A stretch of DNA of 64,000 bases. It comes from Blastomussa wellsi (taxonomy: Eukaryota; Cnidaria; Anthozoa; Scleractinia; Plerogyridae). This document shows, in pieces, positions 13,037 through 24,300 of the stretch (position 1 is its first letter; the number at the start of each line of letters is the position of its first letter). The translations under genes were made by a program, and so were the position numbers. The stretch covers positions 27,156,867-27,220,866 of the forward strand of contig OX393563.1 of the NCBI GenBank assembly GCA_947652115.1, written 5' to 3'. Under the pieces are notes generated by a model, which worked only from the letters and a program-made list of their open reading frames with translations, did not search any database and was not told the DNA's origin.

Positions 13037-13797
13037 TCAAACGAAACATTCATAAAGGGATCTCTTGTGCTTGCTGAGTTGCGATGCTTGTGAAAATGTT
13101 TTGTAGCACTTGTTACAAGTGAAAGGCCTCTCTCCTGTGTGGGTTCGGACATGGTTGTTTAGAGTCGTGGCCCCAACAAAGGTTCGCGAGCAGAATCCAC
13201 ACTTGAATGGTTTTTTGCCAGAATGAATGACAGCATGCGTGCGCAGCTCGTTGGGATGCGCGAATTCTTGTGTGCAGTGACCACATTGGTAAGGTCTGTT
13301 GGGATTTCTCGAACAGATATGCATTTGAAGTAAGTTGCGCTGAGCGAAGGATTTGTCACATTGACCGCAGTGCCATATCTTTGGCTCGCCATTCTCCAAG
13401 AAGATTTCTCCGTCTGCAACGCGAGGCCATTCACACGGAAGGTCCTTCTTGTCTTTAAGACGTGCCTCTTCCAGCTTCCGAAGCATCTCTTTTGGGCCGT
13501 CCGTCTTTTGCGTGCTCTGTAGCTTCATCTTCTTGGAACAGTAGTTGCGTTCATGTTCGTCGTGTTTTCGTTTGGCGTTTTCCTTTAGGATCTCTTTGTT
13601 AGTGTGGACTTCCCTTTCCTTCCCGCTTGGGGTGTGCGCGGTTCTTGCTTGTGGTGAGTCACGTGGTGATGCTCTCTGGGCCGGTGCTTGCAGCTGAGGA
13701 GATGCTTGTTTCACAGCAGATGAAGTTGGAGGGGGAATTTTTGAGACCTGATGTCCGTCTGTATATTGCGTCGCCATTAATGGGTAAGGCCTGGACC
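13037..13797 (-). CDS. gene B exon 4: linker and four zinc fingers
   Basis: Acceptor TTTTCCTTAG. A 140-aa basic linker precedes fingers starting WHCGQC (ends H-x-C, a C2HC form), YQCGHC, FKCGFC (both C2H2) and FTCNKC (ends H-x6-C). Helix contact positions -1,2,3,6 read QNLM, HNET, GTTN, QSQK. Stop TGA 13037-13039. Confidence 0.9.
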
Positions 13798-16700
13798 CTA
13801 AGGAAAAGAATGCCGGACAAATTAGTGTAACTGAACATCGTAAATTGAGTGTTGGGAAGAGAACATTCCACTCAGACTGCAACTACCAGAGTCCTTATTA
13901 TAAGAATATAATTTGGTTTTATCAACTGGGTTGATAATGTGAATTGGCCACCGTAAAGAGATTCAAGAGCTGACGTTTCGAGCGTTAGCCCTTCGTCGGA
14001 GCGAATCAAAGAATTGTGGGTCGTGCGTTGTTTATATACAGAAAGATGGAGCTTCGCTATTGGTTGGTGCCTGGTAACGTGAAAACAACGGAATAAATTA
14101 GTTGAATGAAAAGCGTTCGTTGATACCGTGAGGATTAAGAGTGCCGATTTGAAAAATAATTTTTGTTTTAGAGTTTTGCGACTTTCCTTGGTGAAGGGAA
14201 AGGCAGTCTGCGGCCTTTCCCTTCACCAAGGAAGCACGGAAAGTCGCAAAACTCTAGAACAAAAATTTATTTTTCATATACACGCAAATATTTGAAAATT
14301 TTGAAGAAAGAATTCTCAAGAGTATCATCACGTGGTCTGTAATTGGGCAACAAACCGCCCAAGTGAAAAAGGTCTATTGCTCGTTTAGTGCCAAAAAGAG
14401 TACACTAATATAACGCAACAACATAGACTTTACTTCGAACTCTCTCTCGCTCGAGCCGAGCAGGACACGTGTGTTCTCAGATATCATGCAATACATGTAA
14501 TAAGGAAACCCCCTCTAAGGGAGTCTTGGAACTAATGTCACACAACTAATGTCACACAACAGTCTTGGGACGCCACAGTACCCCCCTACCAGTCGGTGAC
14601 GTAATCGTTGAGGTAGGCAGGTCGACGGATGGTACGGCCTGCGTGGGTTGAAGTAGGGTGATTGATTTGAGATTGATGTGGGGGTGGCGTGGGTGAGTTG
14701 CTGGTCAGAGGAATTTGATCGCTCTCCAATTTAGCAGGTTTCAAGCGGTCAACAGTGATTTCTGCCGGTTTCCCATTGACTTCCAAGGTGAAATGTTTGT
14801 CTGATCTGCGGAGCACCCGGAATGGGCCAGTGTAGGGGCGGGTGAGTGGTGGCTTGTGGGCATCGCGTCGGACGTAGACATGACTGGCGGAGTGGAGGTC
14901 AGGGGGAAGGTAAGTATGAGGTGAACCGTGCCACTGTGTAGGGACGAACTGTTGACTCTGCATTGATTGACGCAATCTTGATATGAACGAAGAAGGGTCC
15001 ACGAAGACCGGGTCGGAGAAGAAGTCTCCTGGTAGACGGAGTGTTGTTCCATAGACCAGTTCAGCCGAGGAGCACGACAGGCCTTCCTTGAGAGTCGCTC
15101 TGATACCAAGAAGTACAATAGGTAGCTCATCGACCCAGTTACTTCCAACCAGCCTTGCTTTTAGTCCACCTTTCAAGTGCCTGTGGAACCGTTCGACCAT
15201 CCCATTTGCCTGGGGGTGGTACGAAGTTGTGCGATTGTGTGTTGTACCAAGGAGATTCATGAGTGAATTCCAAAGAGCAGACTCGAACTGCCGTCCTCGA
15301 TCCGAGGTGATTGTGGCCGGAACACCAAAGCGGGAAATCCAACCCGACAACAAGGCGGAGGCACAGGATTCAGCAGTAGCGTCAGTCATTGGTATCGCTT
15401 CCGGCCAACGCGTATACCGATCGATGCATGTGAACAGGTATGTGTAGCCCTTTGAAGGAGGCAAAGGGCCAACGATATCAATATGGATGCTGTCAAAGCG
15501 AGAATCAGGTGCGGGAAAACTCTGGATCGGGGACTTGACGTGTCGCTGAATCTTGGATTGTTGGCAGTCGTGACAAGTTCGGGTCCAGTTGGCGATGTCT
15601 CGTTTCATGTTGGGCCAGACATACCGTTGAGCTACCAGGTGACGTGAAGCTTTAATGCCAGGGTGGGACAATGAATGTAGGTTGTTGAAAATGTCACGGC
15701 GCATCGTCGAGGGAACCAGAGGTCGGGGATGGCCTTGAGAAACGTCACAAAGAATGGTATTGTTTGAGTTCAGGAGGGGAACGTGTTCCAGGCGTAATGA
15801 AGTGGTAGAGGTAGCTAGCTGTTGAAGCTCCTCATCGTGGATTTGAGCTGCAGCAAAAGCTTCGAGTTCGAGTGATGATTGGTCTTCAAGGACATAAACG
15901 GTGCGCGAGAGTGCGTCCGCAGCGCAGTTAGCTTGTCCCTCGATATGACGGATGTCAGTCGTGAACTCGGAAATAAATGCCAGATGTCGAGCCTGTCGTG
16001 GGGAACGCCGCTCAGTGCTGGATTGAAGTGCGAAGGTCAGAGGCTTGTGGTCGGTATTGATGTGAAAAGTGCGACCTTCAACAAAGTATTGAAAGTGTCG
16101 GACAGAGAGGTAAATGGCCAACAACTCACGATCGAAAGCGCTGTAATTGAGTTCCGCGTGATTCAGCTTCTTTGAAAAGAAGGATATGGGCATCCATTGT
16201 CCATCAATGAACTGTTCAAGTACAGCCCCAACTGCCAGGTTGGACGCGTCAGTCGTAATGCACGTAGGTGCGTGGGGTTGAGGGTGAACCAACATAACCG
16301 CCTCCGACAAGGTCTGTTTGGCTTCTTCAAATGCTTTCTGACAAGAAACAGTCCATGTGAAACAATCTGCTGTTAAGGCCTGATGCAGTGGCTGCAAGAT
16401 CTCCGCACACCTGGGTACAAAGCGGTGGTAGTAATTGATGAGGCCAACAAACTGGTGTAAGGACTTCTTGTCACGAGGAACGGGAAAGGTACGAACTGCG
16501 TCGACTCGTGTGAGGTGTGGACGGATACCAGCTGCACTAATGGTATGGCTCAGGAAGTTCACCTCAGCCTTGCCAAATAAGCATTTCGCCGGATTAATTA
16601 CAAGTCCACGGTCTGATAAGCGTTGGAAGAGTGCTCTGAGGTGCTGAAGATGTTCCTCCAGAGAGCGACTGGCCACTAAGATGTCGTCAAGATAGACAAA

Positions 16701-19700
16701 GACAAAGTCTAGGCCCCGGCAAACGTCGTCAATGAAGCGCTGGAAGGTCTGGGCGGCGTTTCGCAAACCAAAGGGCATACGGCAGAACTCGTAGAGGCCA
16801 AAAGGTGTAATTATGGCGGTCTTTGCAATGTCGGCCTCGTGCATGGGAATTTGGTGGTAGGCGCGCACCAGGTCGATTTTCGAGAAAATGGTTGAACCTG
16901 CCAAATGGGATGCAAAGTCTTGAATATGCGGGATGGGGTAACGGTCAGCGGTCGTGATGTCGTTGAGCTTCCTGTAGTCTCCACACGGGCGCCATTCGCC
17001 ATTTCCTTTAGGTACCATATGGAGTGGTGAGGCCCATGTGCTTGCGGATGGTCGTATGATTCCCATGTCCAGGAGCTTATTGAACTCTGTTTTTGCAACG
17101 GTTAGCTTTTCAGGTGACATGCGGCGCGGTCGGGCAAAAACAGGGCGACCTTCTGTGACGATATGATGCGAAACACCATGCTTGACTGGAGTGTCGCTTG
17201 TACATGGGGTTGTCAGAGACGGAAATTCCTCCAGAAGGTGTGTGATTGGATCTGCGCTTGAAGGTGGAGTGGAGATATTGTTAAGACATGGGGATTGGTT
17301 TGTTGAAGGCTCAGCTATAATGCGTGTCCCATTCATCGTGTCGATTAGGCGTTTCTGGTCCAGGTCTACTAACAGTTTGTGTTGTAGAAGGAAATCAGCC
17401 CCAATGATTGGTTGAGTCACATCAGCTACTAGAAATCGCCAGGTGAGAGGGCGTGGGAGCCCAAAGTCGAGAGTAAATTGTTTATAGCCATAAGTGTTTA
17501 TAAAAGAATTATTCGCAGCCCGTAATGTGACGTCACCTTTGATCCACCGGTCTGATCTCCCGGCAGGAAAAACACTAACTTCAGCTCCGGTATCAATAAG
17601 AAATTGTTGCTTAGAGTTTTTATCAAGAAGTCGGAGGAAACGAGAAGTGCCAGTCGAGTGGGCTACGTTCATCGACTGGCCTTGGAGTTTCCCGACTGCT
17701 GTAGAAACTTGCAAGGTTGGCGGCATTTTGTAGCATTCGAGCCGAATCGCTCGTGGTACCAACAAACATCAGGCGTCGAGCCACGTGCACGTTGTCGTTC
17801 GTCAAGTGATGGTTTCTGCTGAGACTGTAGTACCCGCCAAATTTTCTGTAGCTCGGTGTGAACCGCTGCAATTTCTGAATTTTCTCGTTGCTGGATCTCC
17901 GAGGCGCTAATTTGCCCTTGTGGACCCTGGACTTCGACCATGTTGTCGGCGATTTCGGCTATATCACTGAGGCTGGTAGTTTTGTGAATCGCTAGAGCGG
18001 TGCGAACGGTGACGGGAAGCTTCTGAAGGAAAAGCTCACGGAAAATTTCATCTTTGTTGGATTCAGCGGCAGTACCACCTCGGAGTTTCAACATGTGTCG
18101 TAACAGCTGCGAGGGTTTTCTGTCGCCGAGATCCTCAACATGCAGAAGTTGATGTAACTGTTGACGTTTTGTCGGGCAAACACGCTTTTGCAATTCCTCT
18201 TTAATCGCTGTGTACGGTTCTTCTGGCGGCCGCAGGATTATGTCACGCACTTCAGAAGCGTATTGTGCTGGAAGAACGCGAACGACATGGGCAAATTTCG
18301 TCTTTTCTTGTGTGATGTTTTGTGCTGTGAACAGAGCTTCGGCTTGAGCGAACCAAAGCTCTGGGTCGGACGGCCAGAAGTCCGGTAACTTGAGAGAAAC
18401 TGCATTTGTGGTGATCGCTTCGTCGGGCATTCTTTCTCGTCGGGGTCACCAATTTAGTGCCAAAAAGAGTACACTAATATAACGCAACAACATAGACTTT
18501 ACTTCGAACTCTCTCTCGCTCGAGCCGAGCAGGACACGTGTGTTCTCAGATATCATGCAATACATGTAATAAGGAAACCCCCTCTAAGGGAGTCTTGGAA
18601 CTAATGTCACACAACTAATGTCACACAACAGTCTTGGGACGCCACACTCGCAATCATGTCTCAAACAAACATTGTATTTTGCGACATGCATGCTTGTCCT
18701 TTATTTACAATGGCGACTGCAGCCACAAAAGTTTCCTTGAAAATAATTTTAAGGTAATACCAGTTTATATCACTCACCCATTGAGTTCAAGTCATGTATG
18801 CTCATCGGAATCCCAAAGTACTGTGGGTAGATATCTTCATACCACACCAGTAACTCAGTTCCCACAGGAATGTCTCTGAACGCCCGATAGTAGATGTTAC
18901 CACAGTATTGAAAAGCAAACAGGTTTTGCTCGTTTCTGTGTCGCGCACATTTTATGAATCGCATCCAGCTAGAGGTAGCCTCGTCCGTAGCATCAAGATA
19001 ATACAAGAGTTGGCCGTCTTTATAGATCTGAGATTAAAGAAGGCAATTAAAAAATAAATATATTTTGTATAACTTGACAATGAAAAAATAATCAGTCGTA
19101 AGGTAGGTGGAAAGAACATATGGAATTTTAATTTTTTGAAAACGAGAATCGTAGAGAGTCAGAGCTTAGTAAAATCTCAGTGAAAAAGACAGTACATTGG
19201 TGAATCTGACGAATAACTCAGTTTTACAAATTATATCATTGATATTTTGCTATCTGAGGACTTTCCTAAGGAATGTAGTTTTGTATAGCATCGGAACTAG
19301 TCATACCTCCCACAAATAAGACGAGTCCATGTTTGGGTTGACCTCATCTGGATTAATTTTCTTTCCCTCGTAAGGACCAATCCACGTACCCACTGGGATG
19401 TGTTGCTTGGCAGCCACGCCATACCTCTTACCTGGGACGCTCGACTTACATAACTGCACCACATCCGGGAAAGACTTCATGGCATAGCTGTCCCAGTCCC
19501 CCGGGTAGTTAGGGTCAGAGGTGGTGGATGAGTGAATTGGACAGCGCAAGCTATATACTTTGTTGCAGGTCCTGCAAACTGTTGGCAAAAATTGAAATCA
19601 TGAGGAATTTTTAATTTCTATCCGTATCTATTGGTGCATACTTGCCGAACCTGCCATTACACTCAGCTCTCTTTTAACAGATATCTCTATAAGACAGTCA

Positions 19701-20722
19701 ACTGGTGTTGGTTTATCAGTCACTTTACTGTATAGTAACTCTCTATAAACCGGAAACCGCTCTAAGATGGGAACAGCTGGTGTCGGTTTCGAAAGTGCCC
19801 GTCTTAGAGAGAGCTGACTGCAGTTGTCCACCTCGTACCTTATATCGGGTTAAAATACTTAAGCAATAGACCTCAAGTTTCTATGGTTTATAAGCTGATA
19901 AACCACGCGGGATGTTGGCAGAACACTAGAAGAATTTGTAAATCACGAGCCGCAGGCGGGTGATTTACGAATTCTTCGAGTGTTCTTCCAACATCCCAAG
20001 TGGTTTATTAGCCTACAAACCATAGAAACTTGTGGTCTATTGCTTTTGTATAATAATTCAGAAGACGCGCGATTTTTCCATGAGTTTACTGGCACAATAA
20101 ACCATAGCTGATTGACCAATCAGAGCGCGGGCATTGATTTGGTTATAATATAAAATAAATGACCGGTCTGAAATTTCTCTTTGCAGAGGAATGGTAGTTC
20201 TACTTCAAAACCACGGCTAACAACTGACAAACAACTAAGCTTTTATTTAAATGTTGATTGTTTTGATTGTTTCACTTTAACGCCTTTTATCCAAATCTGG
20301 AACCCCTTTACGTGTTTCTGGACAATGCAAATTTAAGATCAACATAGTCATATCTCCTTTACTCAGATAACTTATATATAACCGAACTTGTTGAAATAAA
20401 TATTTTACCCTGTATAGATCGAGATGGTCCTTCACTGAACTGAGAAACAAACAGTGCAAATAAAAAACTTACAACAAATTGAAAAAAACTTACATGAAGA
20501 CTGCTTTTGCGCTTTCACACCATTGTCCTCCAATTTCTTACTCCGGGACTCTTCAAGATTAATTGTCTCAACTTTTCCATTCTTCTGATGCAAGTAATTA
20601 TACAAGTCTTCCTCCGTGAACGTGAAACACCTGGGTTTCATTGCTTCCTTTTGCTGTTTTTCCTTTATAGATTTGACCTGAGGTCTCAAATAACCCGCCT
20701 TTTCAAAGGTTGACGCCTGCAT
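13037..20722 (-). CDS. PRDM6-like PR/SET zinc-finger gene B (complete coding region)
   Basis: Four coding exons (20494-20722, 19307-19578, 18778-19027, 13037-13797) join in frame with phases 1, 0, 1 to about 503 aa. Order: [10 protein letters not shown] motif (~30-45), zinc knuckle (CRTC...CPIH, ~78-92), PR/SET domain (~110-240; [30 protein letters not shown]), basic Pro/Ser-rich linker, then four C-terminal fingers (~392-501). The Tyr of VWY, needed for methyl transfer in active PR/SET proteins, is present. By homology a nuclear DNA-binding chromatin regulator; activity and targets are inference. Intron 3 (4980 bp) carries an intact LTR retrotransposon. The exon-1 start is uncertain: ATG 20722 overlaps a good acceptor (CTCAATGCAG|GCG), so translation may begin in an unseen upstream exon. 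Confidence 0.88.
13906..14275 (-). repeat. Penelope-like element 3' fragment with internal inverted duplication
   Basis: Read on the minus strand, 14100-14160 encodes [16 protein letters not shown] followed by a stop, a C-terminal signature I associate with the GIY-YIG endonuclease end of Penelope-like elements. It continues into a 3' region with TCCGACGAAGGGCTAACGCT and ends CCAAATTATAT. 14163-14270 is a hairpin in which a stretch of that coding sequence is duplicated in inverse. Same 3' end as 39451-39680 and 51113-51295. Lies in gene B intron 3 beside the LTR element. Confidence 0.6.
14384..14577 (-). repeat. 3' LTR of the gypsy element
   Basis: 194 bp, apparently identical to 18453-18646. 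Contains an internal direct repeat AACTAATGTCACAC/AACTAATGTCACAC near its outer part. Confidence 0.95.
14578..14590 (-). other. polypurine tract of the gypsy element
   Basis: Minus strand GGTAGGGGGGTAC abuts the 3' LTR, where plus-strand DNA synthesis is primed; it overlaps the end of pol. Confidence 0.65.
14586..17765 (-). CDS. pol: gypsy pol polyprotein (PR-RT-RH-IN)
   Basis: About 1059 codons uninterrupted. Order: aspartic protease ([13 protein letters not shown], ~55-67), reverse transcriptase ([16 protein letters not shown]; catalytic [11 protein letters not shown] ~355), RNase H ([26 protein letters not shown]), integrase zinc finger (H-x3-H...CHDC), integrase core (D in [10 protein letters not shown] in [11 protein letters not shown] in GMVERFHRH) and a C-terminal region. 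It lies in the -1 frame relative to gag with about 97 nt of overlap and has no good ATG at its head, so Gag-Pol by -1 ribosomal frameshift in the overlap is the likely mode. All catalytic residues I know to look for are present. Confidence 0.94.
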   Translation of the reverse strand: MLVPRAIRLECYKMPPTLQVSTAVGKLQGQSMNVAHSTGTSRFLRLLDKNSKQQFLIDTGAEVSVFPAGRSDRWIKGDVTLRAANNSFINTYGYKQFTLDFGLPRPLTWRFLVADVTQPIIGADFLLQHKLLVDLDQKRLIDTMNGTRIIAEPSTNQSPCLNNISTPPSSADPITHLLEEFPSLTTPCTSDTPVKHGVSHHIVTEGRPVFARPRRMSPEKLTVAKTEFNKLLDMGIIRPSASTWASPLHMVPKGNGEWRPCGDYRKLNDITTADRYPIPHIQDFASHLAGSTIFSKIDLVRAYHQIPMHEADIAKTAIITPFGLYEFCRMPFGLRNAAQTFQRFIDDVCRGLDFVFVYLDDILVASRSLEEHLQHLRALFQRLSDRGLVINPAKCLFGKAEVNFLSHTISAAGIRPHLTRVDAVRTFPVPRDKKSLHQFVGLINYYHRFVPRCAEILQPLHQALTADCFTWTVSCQKAFEEAKQTLSEAVMLVHPQPHAPTCITTDASNLAVGAVLEQFIDGQWMPISFFSKKLNHAELNYSAFDRELLAIYLSVRHFQYFVEGRTFHINTDHKPLTFALQSSTERRSPRQARHLAFISEFTTDIRHIEGQANCAADALSRTVYVLEDQSSLELEAFAAAQIHDEELQQLATSTTSLRLEHVPLLNSNNTILCDVSQGHPRPLVPSTMRRDIFNNLHSLSHPGIKASRHLVAQRYVWPNMKRDIANWTRTCHDCQQSKIQRHVKSPIQSFPAPDSRFDSIHIDIVGPLPPSKGYTYLFTCIDRYTRWPEAIPMTDATAESCASALLSGWISRFGVPATITSDRGRQFESALWNSLMNLLGTTHNRTTSYHPQANGMVERFHRHLKGGLKARLVGSNWVDELPIVLLGIRATLKEGLSCSSAELVYGTTLRLPGDFFSDPVFVDPSSFISRLRQSMQSQQFVPTQWHGSPHTYLPPDLHSASHVYVRRDAHKPPLTRPYTGPFRVLRRSDKHFTLEVNGKPAEITVDRLKPAKLESDQIPLTSNSPTPPPHQSQINHPTSTHAGRTIRRPAYLNDYVTDW
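17669..18430 (-). CDS. gag: gypsy gag
   Basis: 253 codons from ATG 18430, eight bases inside the primer site. Coats and packages element RNA by family role. Near the C-terminus it has [18 protein letters not shown], i.e. CX2HX9CX3C, the CHCC form of nucleocapsid finger rather than the CCHC knuckle of most gypsy elements. No stops. Confidence 0.9.
   Translation of the reverse strand: MPDEAITTNAVSLKLPDFWPSDPELWFAQAEALFTAQNITQEKTKFAHVVRVLPAQYASEVRDIILRPPEEPYTAIKEELQKRVCPTKRQQLHQLLHVEDLGDRKPSQLLRHMLKLRGGTAAESNKDEIFRELFLQKLPVTVRTALAIHKTTSLSDIAEIADNMVEVQGPQGQISASEIQQRENSEIAAVHTELQKIWRVLQSQQKPSLDERQRARGSTPDVCWYHERFGSNATKCRQPCKFLQQSGNSKASR
18438..18451 (-). other. primer-binding site (tRNA-Trp-like)
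   Basis: TGGTGACCCCGACG on the minus strand begins one base after the 5' LTR. It is complementary to the 3' end of tRNA-Trp as I recall it (…CGTCGGGGTCACCA). Confidence 0.7.
18453..18646 (-). repeat. 5' LTR of the gypsy element
   Basis: 194 bp; should contain the element promoter. No difference from 14384-14577 found on reading both through. Confidence 0.95.
18778..19027 (-). CDS. gene B exon 3: C-terminal PR/SET domain
   Basis: Acceptor TTAATCTCAG, donor TGG|GTGAGT. Contains [32 protein letters not shown] and [17 protein letters not shown]. Phase 1 end matches exon 4. Confidence 0.88.
19307..19578 (-). CDS. gene B exon 2: zinc knuckle and N-terminal PR domain
   Basis: Acceptor GCCAACAG, donor TGGGAG|GTATGA. 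Reads [49 protein letters not shown] and ends LWE in phase 0. Confidence 0.87.
19860..20135. mobile_element. fold-back element, family 1 copy a (gene B intron 1)
   Basis: AAGCAATAGACC...CTATGGTTTATA...GCTGATAAACCACGC is mirrored at 19990-20045 (TAAACCATAG...GGTCTATTGC). A right extension (CATGAGTTTACTGGCACAAT) is shared with copy b at 31690-31953 in opposite orientation. No coding capacity. Confidence 0.75.
20494..20722 (-). CDS. gene B coding exon 1
   Basis: Carries [19 protein letters not shown]. Here LYG has become LHQ, the most divergent copy. Donor TCAT|GTAAGT. Either it starts at ATG 20722 or it begins at 20716 after an acceptor. Confidence 0.72.
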
Positions 20723-21040
20723 TGAGAAAAAAAAAACCGGAAAACAGATGACTTTTTGATGTCAATGGTGTGGATAGGAGATCCGTTTACGATCACGATG
20801 CTCAAGAACACAATGAATCTCCAAAAATTCAAGCCTATTTTGTATACATTTACGTAAGACGTTGAAAAAAAAGTAAAAGAACCTTTGTTAGTTGTGCGAC
20901 ATGGCACGAAAATAGTGTAATGACAAAATAACACATTAAAAATAAACATCTAGCCAATATTTTTTGCCTCTTTTGTTTTCGGTGGCCCACATGTGCAGCT
21001 CAATAATATAATTAATGGTTTTGTACGCGCGCGGCCAGTT

Positions 21041-21187
21041 GCGATTGGTTAATAGCCCAATAAATTAGACTTCATAGGCCTTCATATTAAAACTGAGATA
21101 TATATGCTATAAAGCTTGGAGAGTTTGTTTTACAACTCAATCTGAGCTGGAAAACGTGCTTTGTGTAGGATCTAGTGTTTACAGAAG
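21041..21187 (+). promoter_or_regulatory. putative core promoter and non-coding first exon
   Basis: A CCAAT-type box (GCGATTGGTT, 21041), TATAAAG (21108-21114) about 30 bases before a plausible start near 21138, and a strong donor CAGAAG|GTAAGT ending the exon at 21187. It points toward the signal-peptide exon at 21290 and away from gene B, so it could share a bidirectional region with that gene. Inference from signals only. Confidence 0.45.
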
Positions 21188-21289
21188 GTAAGTTACGTGC
21201 AATCATCTATTTGTCAACTGATCGATCGCTGGGTGTGGGTTTCAATGAATGTTAAAGATTCGTAAGTACAGGAATTGTTCAACAAGTGC

Positions 21290-21353
21290 ATGACTGAATA
21301 TAAAGTGAAGTTTCTTTTGGCCCTACTGATTTTAATATCGGAGAGGCTTTCAG
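21290..21353 (+). CDS. possible signal-peptide exon of a small secreted protein
   Basis: ATG opens MTEYKVKFLLALLILISERL, a basic head and a hydrophobic FLLALLILI core, then reaches CAG|GTAAAA in phase 1. A phase-1 intron directly after a signal peptide is common in small secreted-protein genes. A candidate acceptor (AAGTACAG) lies at 21263-21270 for splicing from the exon ending 21187. No downstream mature-peptide exon recognised, so the product is unknown and the call is tentative. Confidence 0.4.
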
Positions 21354-24300
21354 GTAAAAGTTTGTTTCTGTCAAGAAAACATGCTAATTAGACTAAATGT
21401 TATTTTGTTGTTGTAAATTTGAGCCATTTCAATACGGCAGCGGCTTTTCCAACGTCAAATAATGACGTAAAACGTAACGAAATTCACAAATTAAATAATT
21501 GATTAAATGTGATATTTGATGTAGCGGAATATCGAGGATGGCGTATAAAAGCTATATCGCATATATTTGCGTTGTTTAAATAATTTATTCGTCTGCGAAA
21601 ATATTTATTTACGTTTCCTAGCTTCAATCAGATAAAAGGTTTTGAGTGGAATCGGAAAGGCTTTTGCAGACGTTTTTGGAATTGTTATCGTAAAAAGTTT
21701 TTACACCCTTAAACGTCCTTCACAAATCATTTCATGTTTTTAATCCAAAGATCTTTGCCCAAAAATATCAGAAATAGTTTTAGTGTAAAAGACTTTAATT
21801 ACACGCTAAATTTGTGTAAGTACCACACATTTTCGCCAAAAATTTTAGACTAGAAAATTATAATTTTCAATTTGTACACAATATTGCGACATAGATAAAA
21901 TAATACTTACAATAATTAAAAAGAAAACATTTTTCTTTTACGAAAAGAGTTGCCAAATGAATGTGCTATTTTAGTGTTGCCACAATCGTCTACGCAAAAT
22001 AATGACCACACTGCTTCAATAATGTTTATGACCTGAATTTAGTCATCGTCAAAATGAAAAGGGCATTAACTTATCAGGTTCAATACTTGTTGTTATGTTG
22101 TGCCATCGTTTAAAATTACACTTTAAATACGCTGACAAATTGCCATGGTAACTTAGTAAACAGATTTTCTGAAAGTTTACAAATATGAACTATTAGCCTT
22201 AGTGTTAAGCAAATAGAGTATTTTTGGCCCAAAGTGTAAATCAAATGCGTTTACGTAAGACGACAAATAACACATTGTCAATTGATTGTTACGCTATTTA
22301 TATACAAAGTCGTTTATTAAAAATGCAGATTTAACCTTAAAATGAGCTTATAATGTAGCATTTAGGTCATTCTTAAAAATAACAATATTGCAAGCAAAGA
22401 TAAACCTCAGCTATCATTATTTGGCAAAGGAATGAAAATATAACTCCTGCCTACGTGCCTGAAATGAATTTAGCATTTGATATTTTTTTGTTTTGTGCAA
22501 AAAAGGAATTAGATATTATAAACATCAATACTATGTAGATCTGCTTCCATTAAATGTATTATTTTGTTGTTACACTAAAAGCGCTCTCTTAAGTTGTATC
22601 AATATATTTAAGATTTCGGTGCGTTACCGTCACTTGAATATCTCTGACTACGTAAATGTGTTAATATCACATGCTTCCATAAGAGATGTTTTGACTGAAA
22701 TGATGATAATAGTTTAGAGGTAGTTTTCTGGATAAACTAAAAAGACCGTTTGAACTGTAATATAGAAAACCACGTCGTTTTCCACAAGAAAAGAGTCATT
22801 ATGGCTTGTTTTAAGTGCCAAACTGTCGCCATTTAGTAGAGGCCAAGGAAAACTGTTGATCTTTGTTTCTTGGTTAAAGACCATTGAAGTTAAGGAACGT
22901 CAATCAACAATGCAATACAGAACATTATCTTAGACTGTCAGTTTGGTTCAACAATGCAAGGAAAGAAGGAGTCTTCTTCCAAGAGTCATTCCCACATAGG
23001 TTCAAGTTTCAAACTGATTTCATGTGAAACCCAGTGAAACTGTTGAACTTTGTATCTTAAGTTAATAGACGTTAAGCCGAATGGAGACAAAATAAAATGC
23101 TACAGGGAATCTAAGTTGTTATAAAAGGCTTTTAACGCGTTTCTATTTGAATATTCCTAAAAGTTGATGGCATACGCGAATACCATGAGATAAACTGATC
23201 GATACCAAAAAGTCAGAAAGCCAGGCCATCTAGAATTACTAAATTTTTAAACAAAAACGATATGAAAAGAAGGTTTAATTTACGGTTAAAATAGTTTTTT
23301 GAAAAGTTTAAAAATTTGAACTTGGACGAGACGTTGAAGGAAATGGTCGGAAATCAGTTTACAAGTCAATATTTCCAACATATCAACTTTGATATGAAGC
23401 AATATGACAATATCACAAGTGCTTTAATACTAAGGAGTGTAACAAATGAGAACTACTTATATTTCTAATACTGGAGTTCACTACAGGACATTATGTCAAG
23501 GGAATTACTCTTCGATGAGTCATCGATACACGTGTTTACCCACTTGCGTTTACACTCGTTTCCAAGCGACGCAAAACTACAATACAAAAGACCTGCTACT
23601 TTAGCTTTTCCTGGTTAATCTCTTTTGTTGTTTCGCAAATAGCTTCTTCCACGTTTTGTTGGATTTAAGAAAAGAAAACATTTTCTTTAATGCAGTTCCG
23701 CGATATTTAGAAAATTAAATCAATATTTTTTTCAGATAACTTCGAAAATATAAAATTACGTAATACTGCAAATTGGCAATCTGTTATTTGAAGGCGATAC
23801 TACGCGGTGAGCTGTATGAATTTAGATTGCGACTTAAGATAAAAACGAAAAAGAAATAAATATATAGTACACAACTTTTGAGCTATTAGGATGTTTAAAA
23901 TGTTCAGTGAAAGTGCAGATAACAGTTTTGATTCAACGCTCGGACGTTTTTCTGTCAAACCTACAACCCTTGAACCATTTAATCATAATTCGCGATATTG
24001 TTGACGTTTTGTGATAAAGCAAGTTGCAAATTCTTCACATCAATAATATACCAAAGTGTTTCTGGGTTAATTTATAATTCATAGCTTTAAAACAGTTTAC
24101 CCGTTCGATTGTGGCAACTTAATGTAATAACGGCTTTCGTCAAAGTAATTTGTGAATAACTAAAAAACGTTGCAATCTGGTAAAATCTTCTTAAATTCGT
24201 TTAGTTTTAAAAACTGTAGACTTTGAAAGACAACCAAGTGGAGTAACGGCTCCTAGTTTATGCGCTTATTTTTTGGCGTGCTGCAAGTAATTAATTTTAC

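Larger units (their letters stand above)
14384..18646 (-). mobile_element. intact Ty3/gypsy LTR retrotransposon (CsRn1-like)
   Basis: Two 194-bp LTRs that look identical base for base frame a 4263-bp element in the sense direction of gene B. CTCG flanks it on both sides (14380-14383, 18647-18650), a 4-bp target duplication. On the minus strand each LTR starts TGTGGCG and ends CACTAAA. A primer site matching the 3' end of tRNA-Trp follows the 5' LTR by one base, and a G-rich tract (GGTAGGGGGGTAC) precedes the 3' LTR. gag and pol are both open. The Gag CX2HX9CX3C finger, tRNA-Trp primer and 4-bp duplication together recall the CsRn1 clade. Identical LTRs imply a recent insertion, after the PRDM duplication. 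Confidence 0.95.

Noticed and set aside
17623..17871. Separate small frame overlapping gag and pol
   Set aside because: Third frame of the gag-pol overlap; no start or domain.
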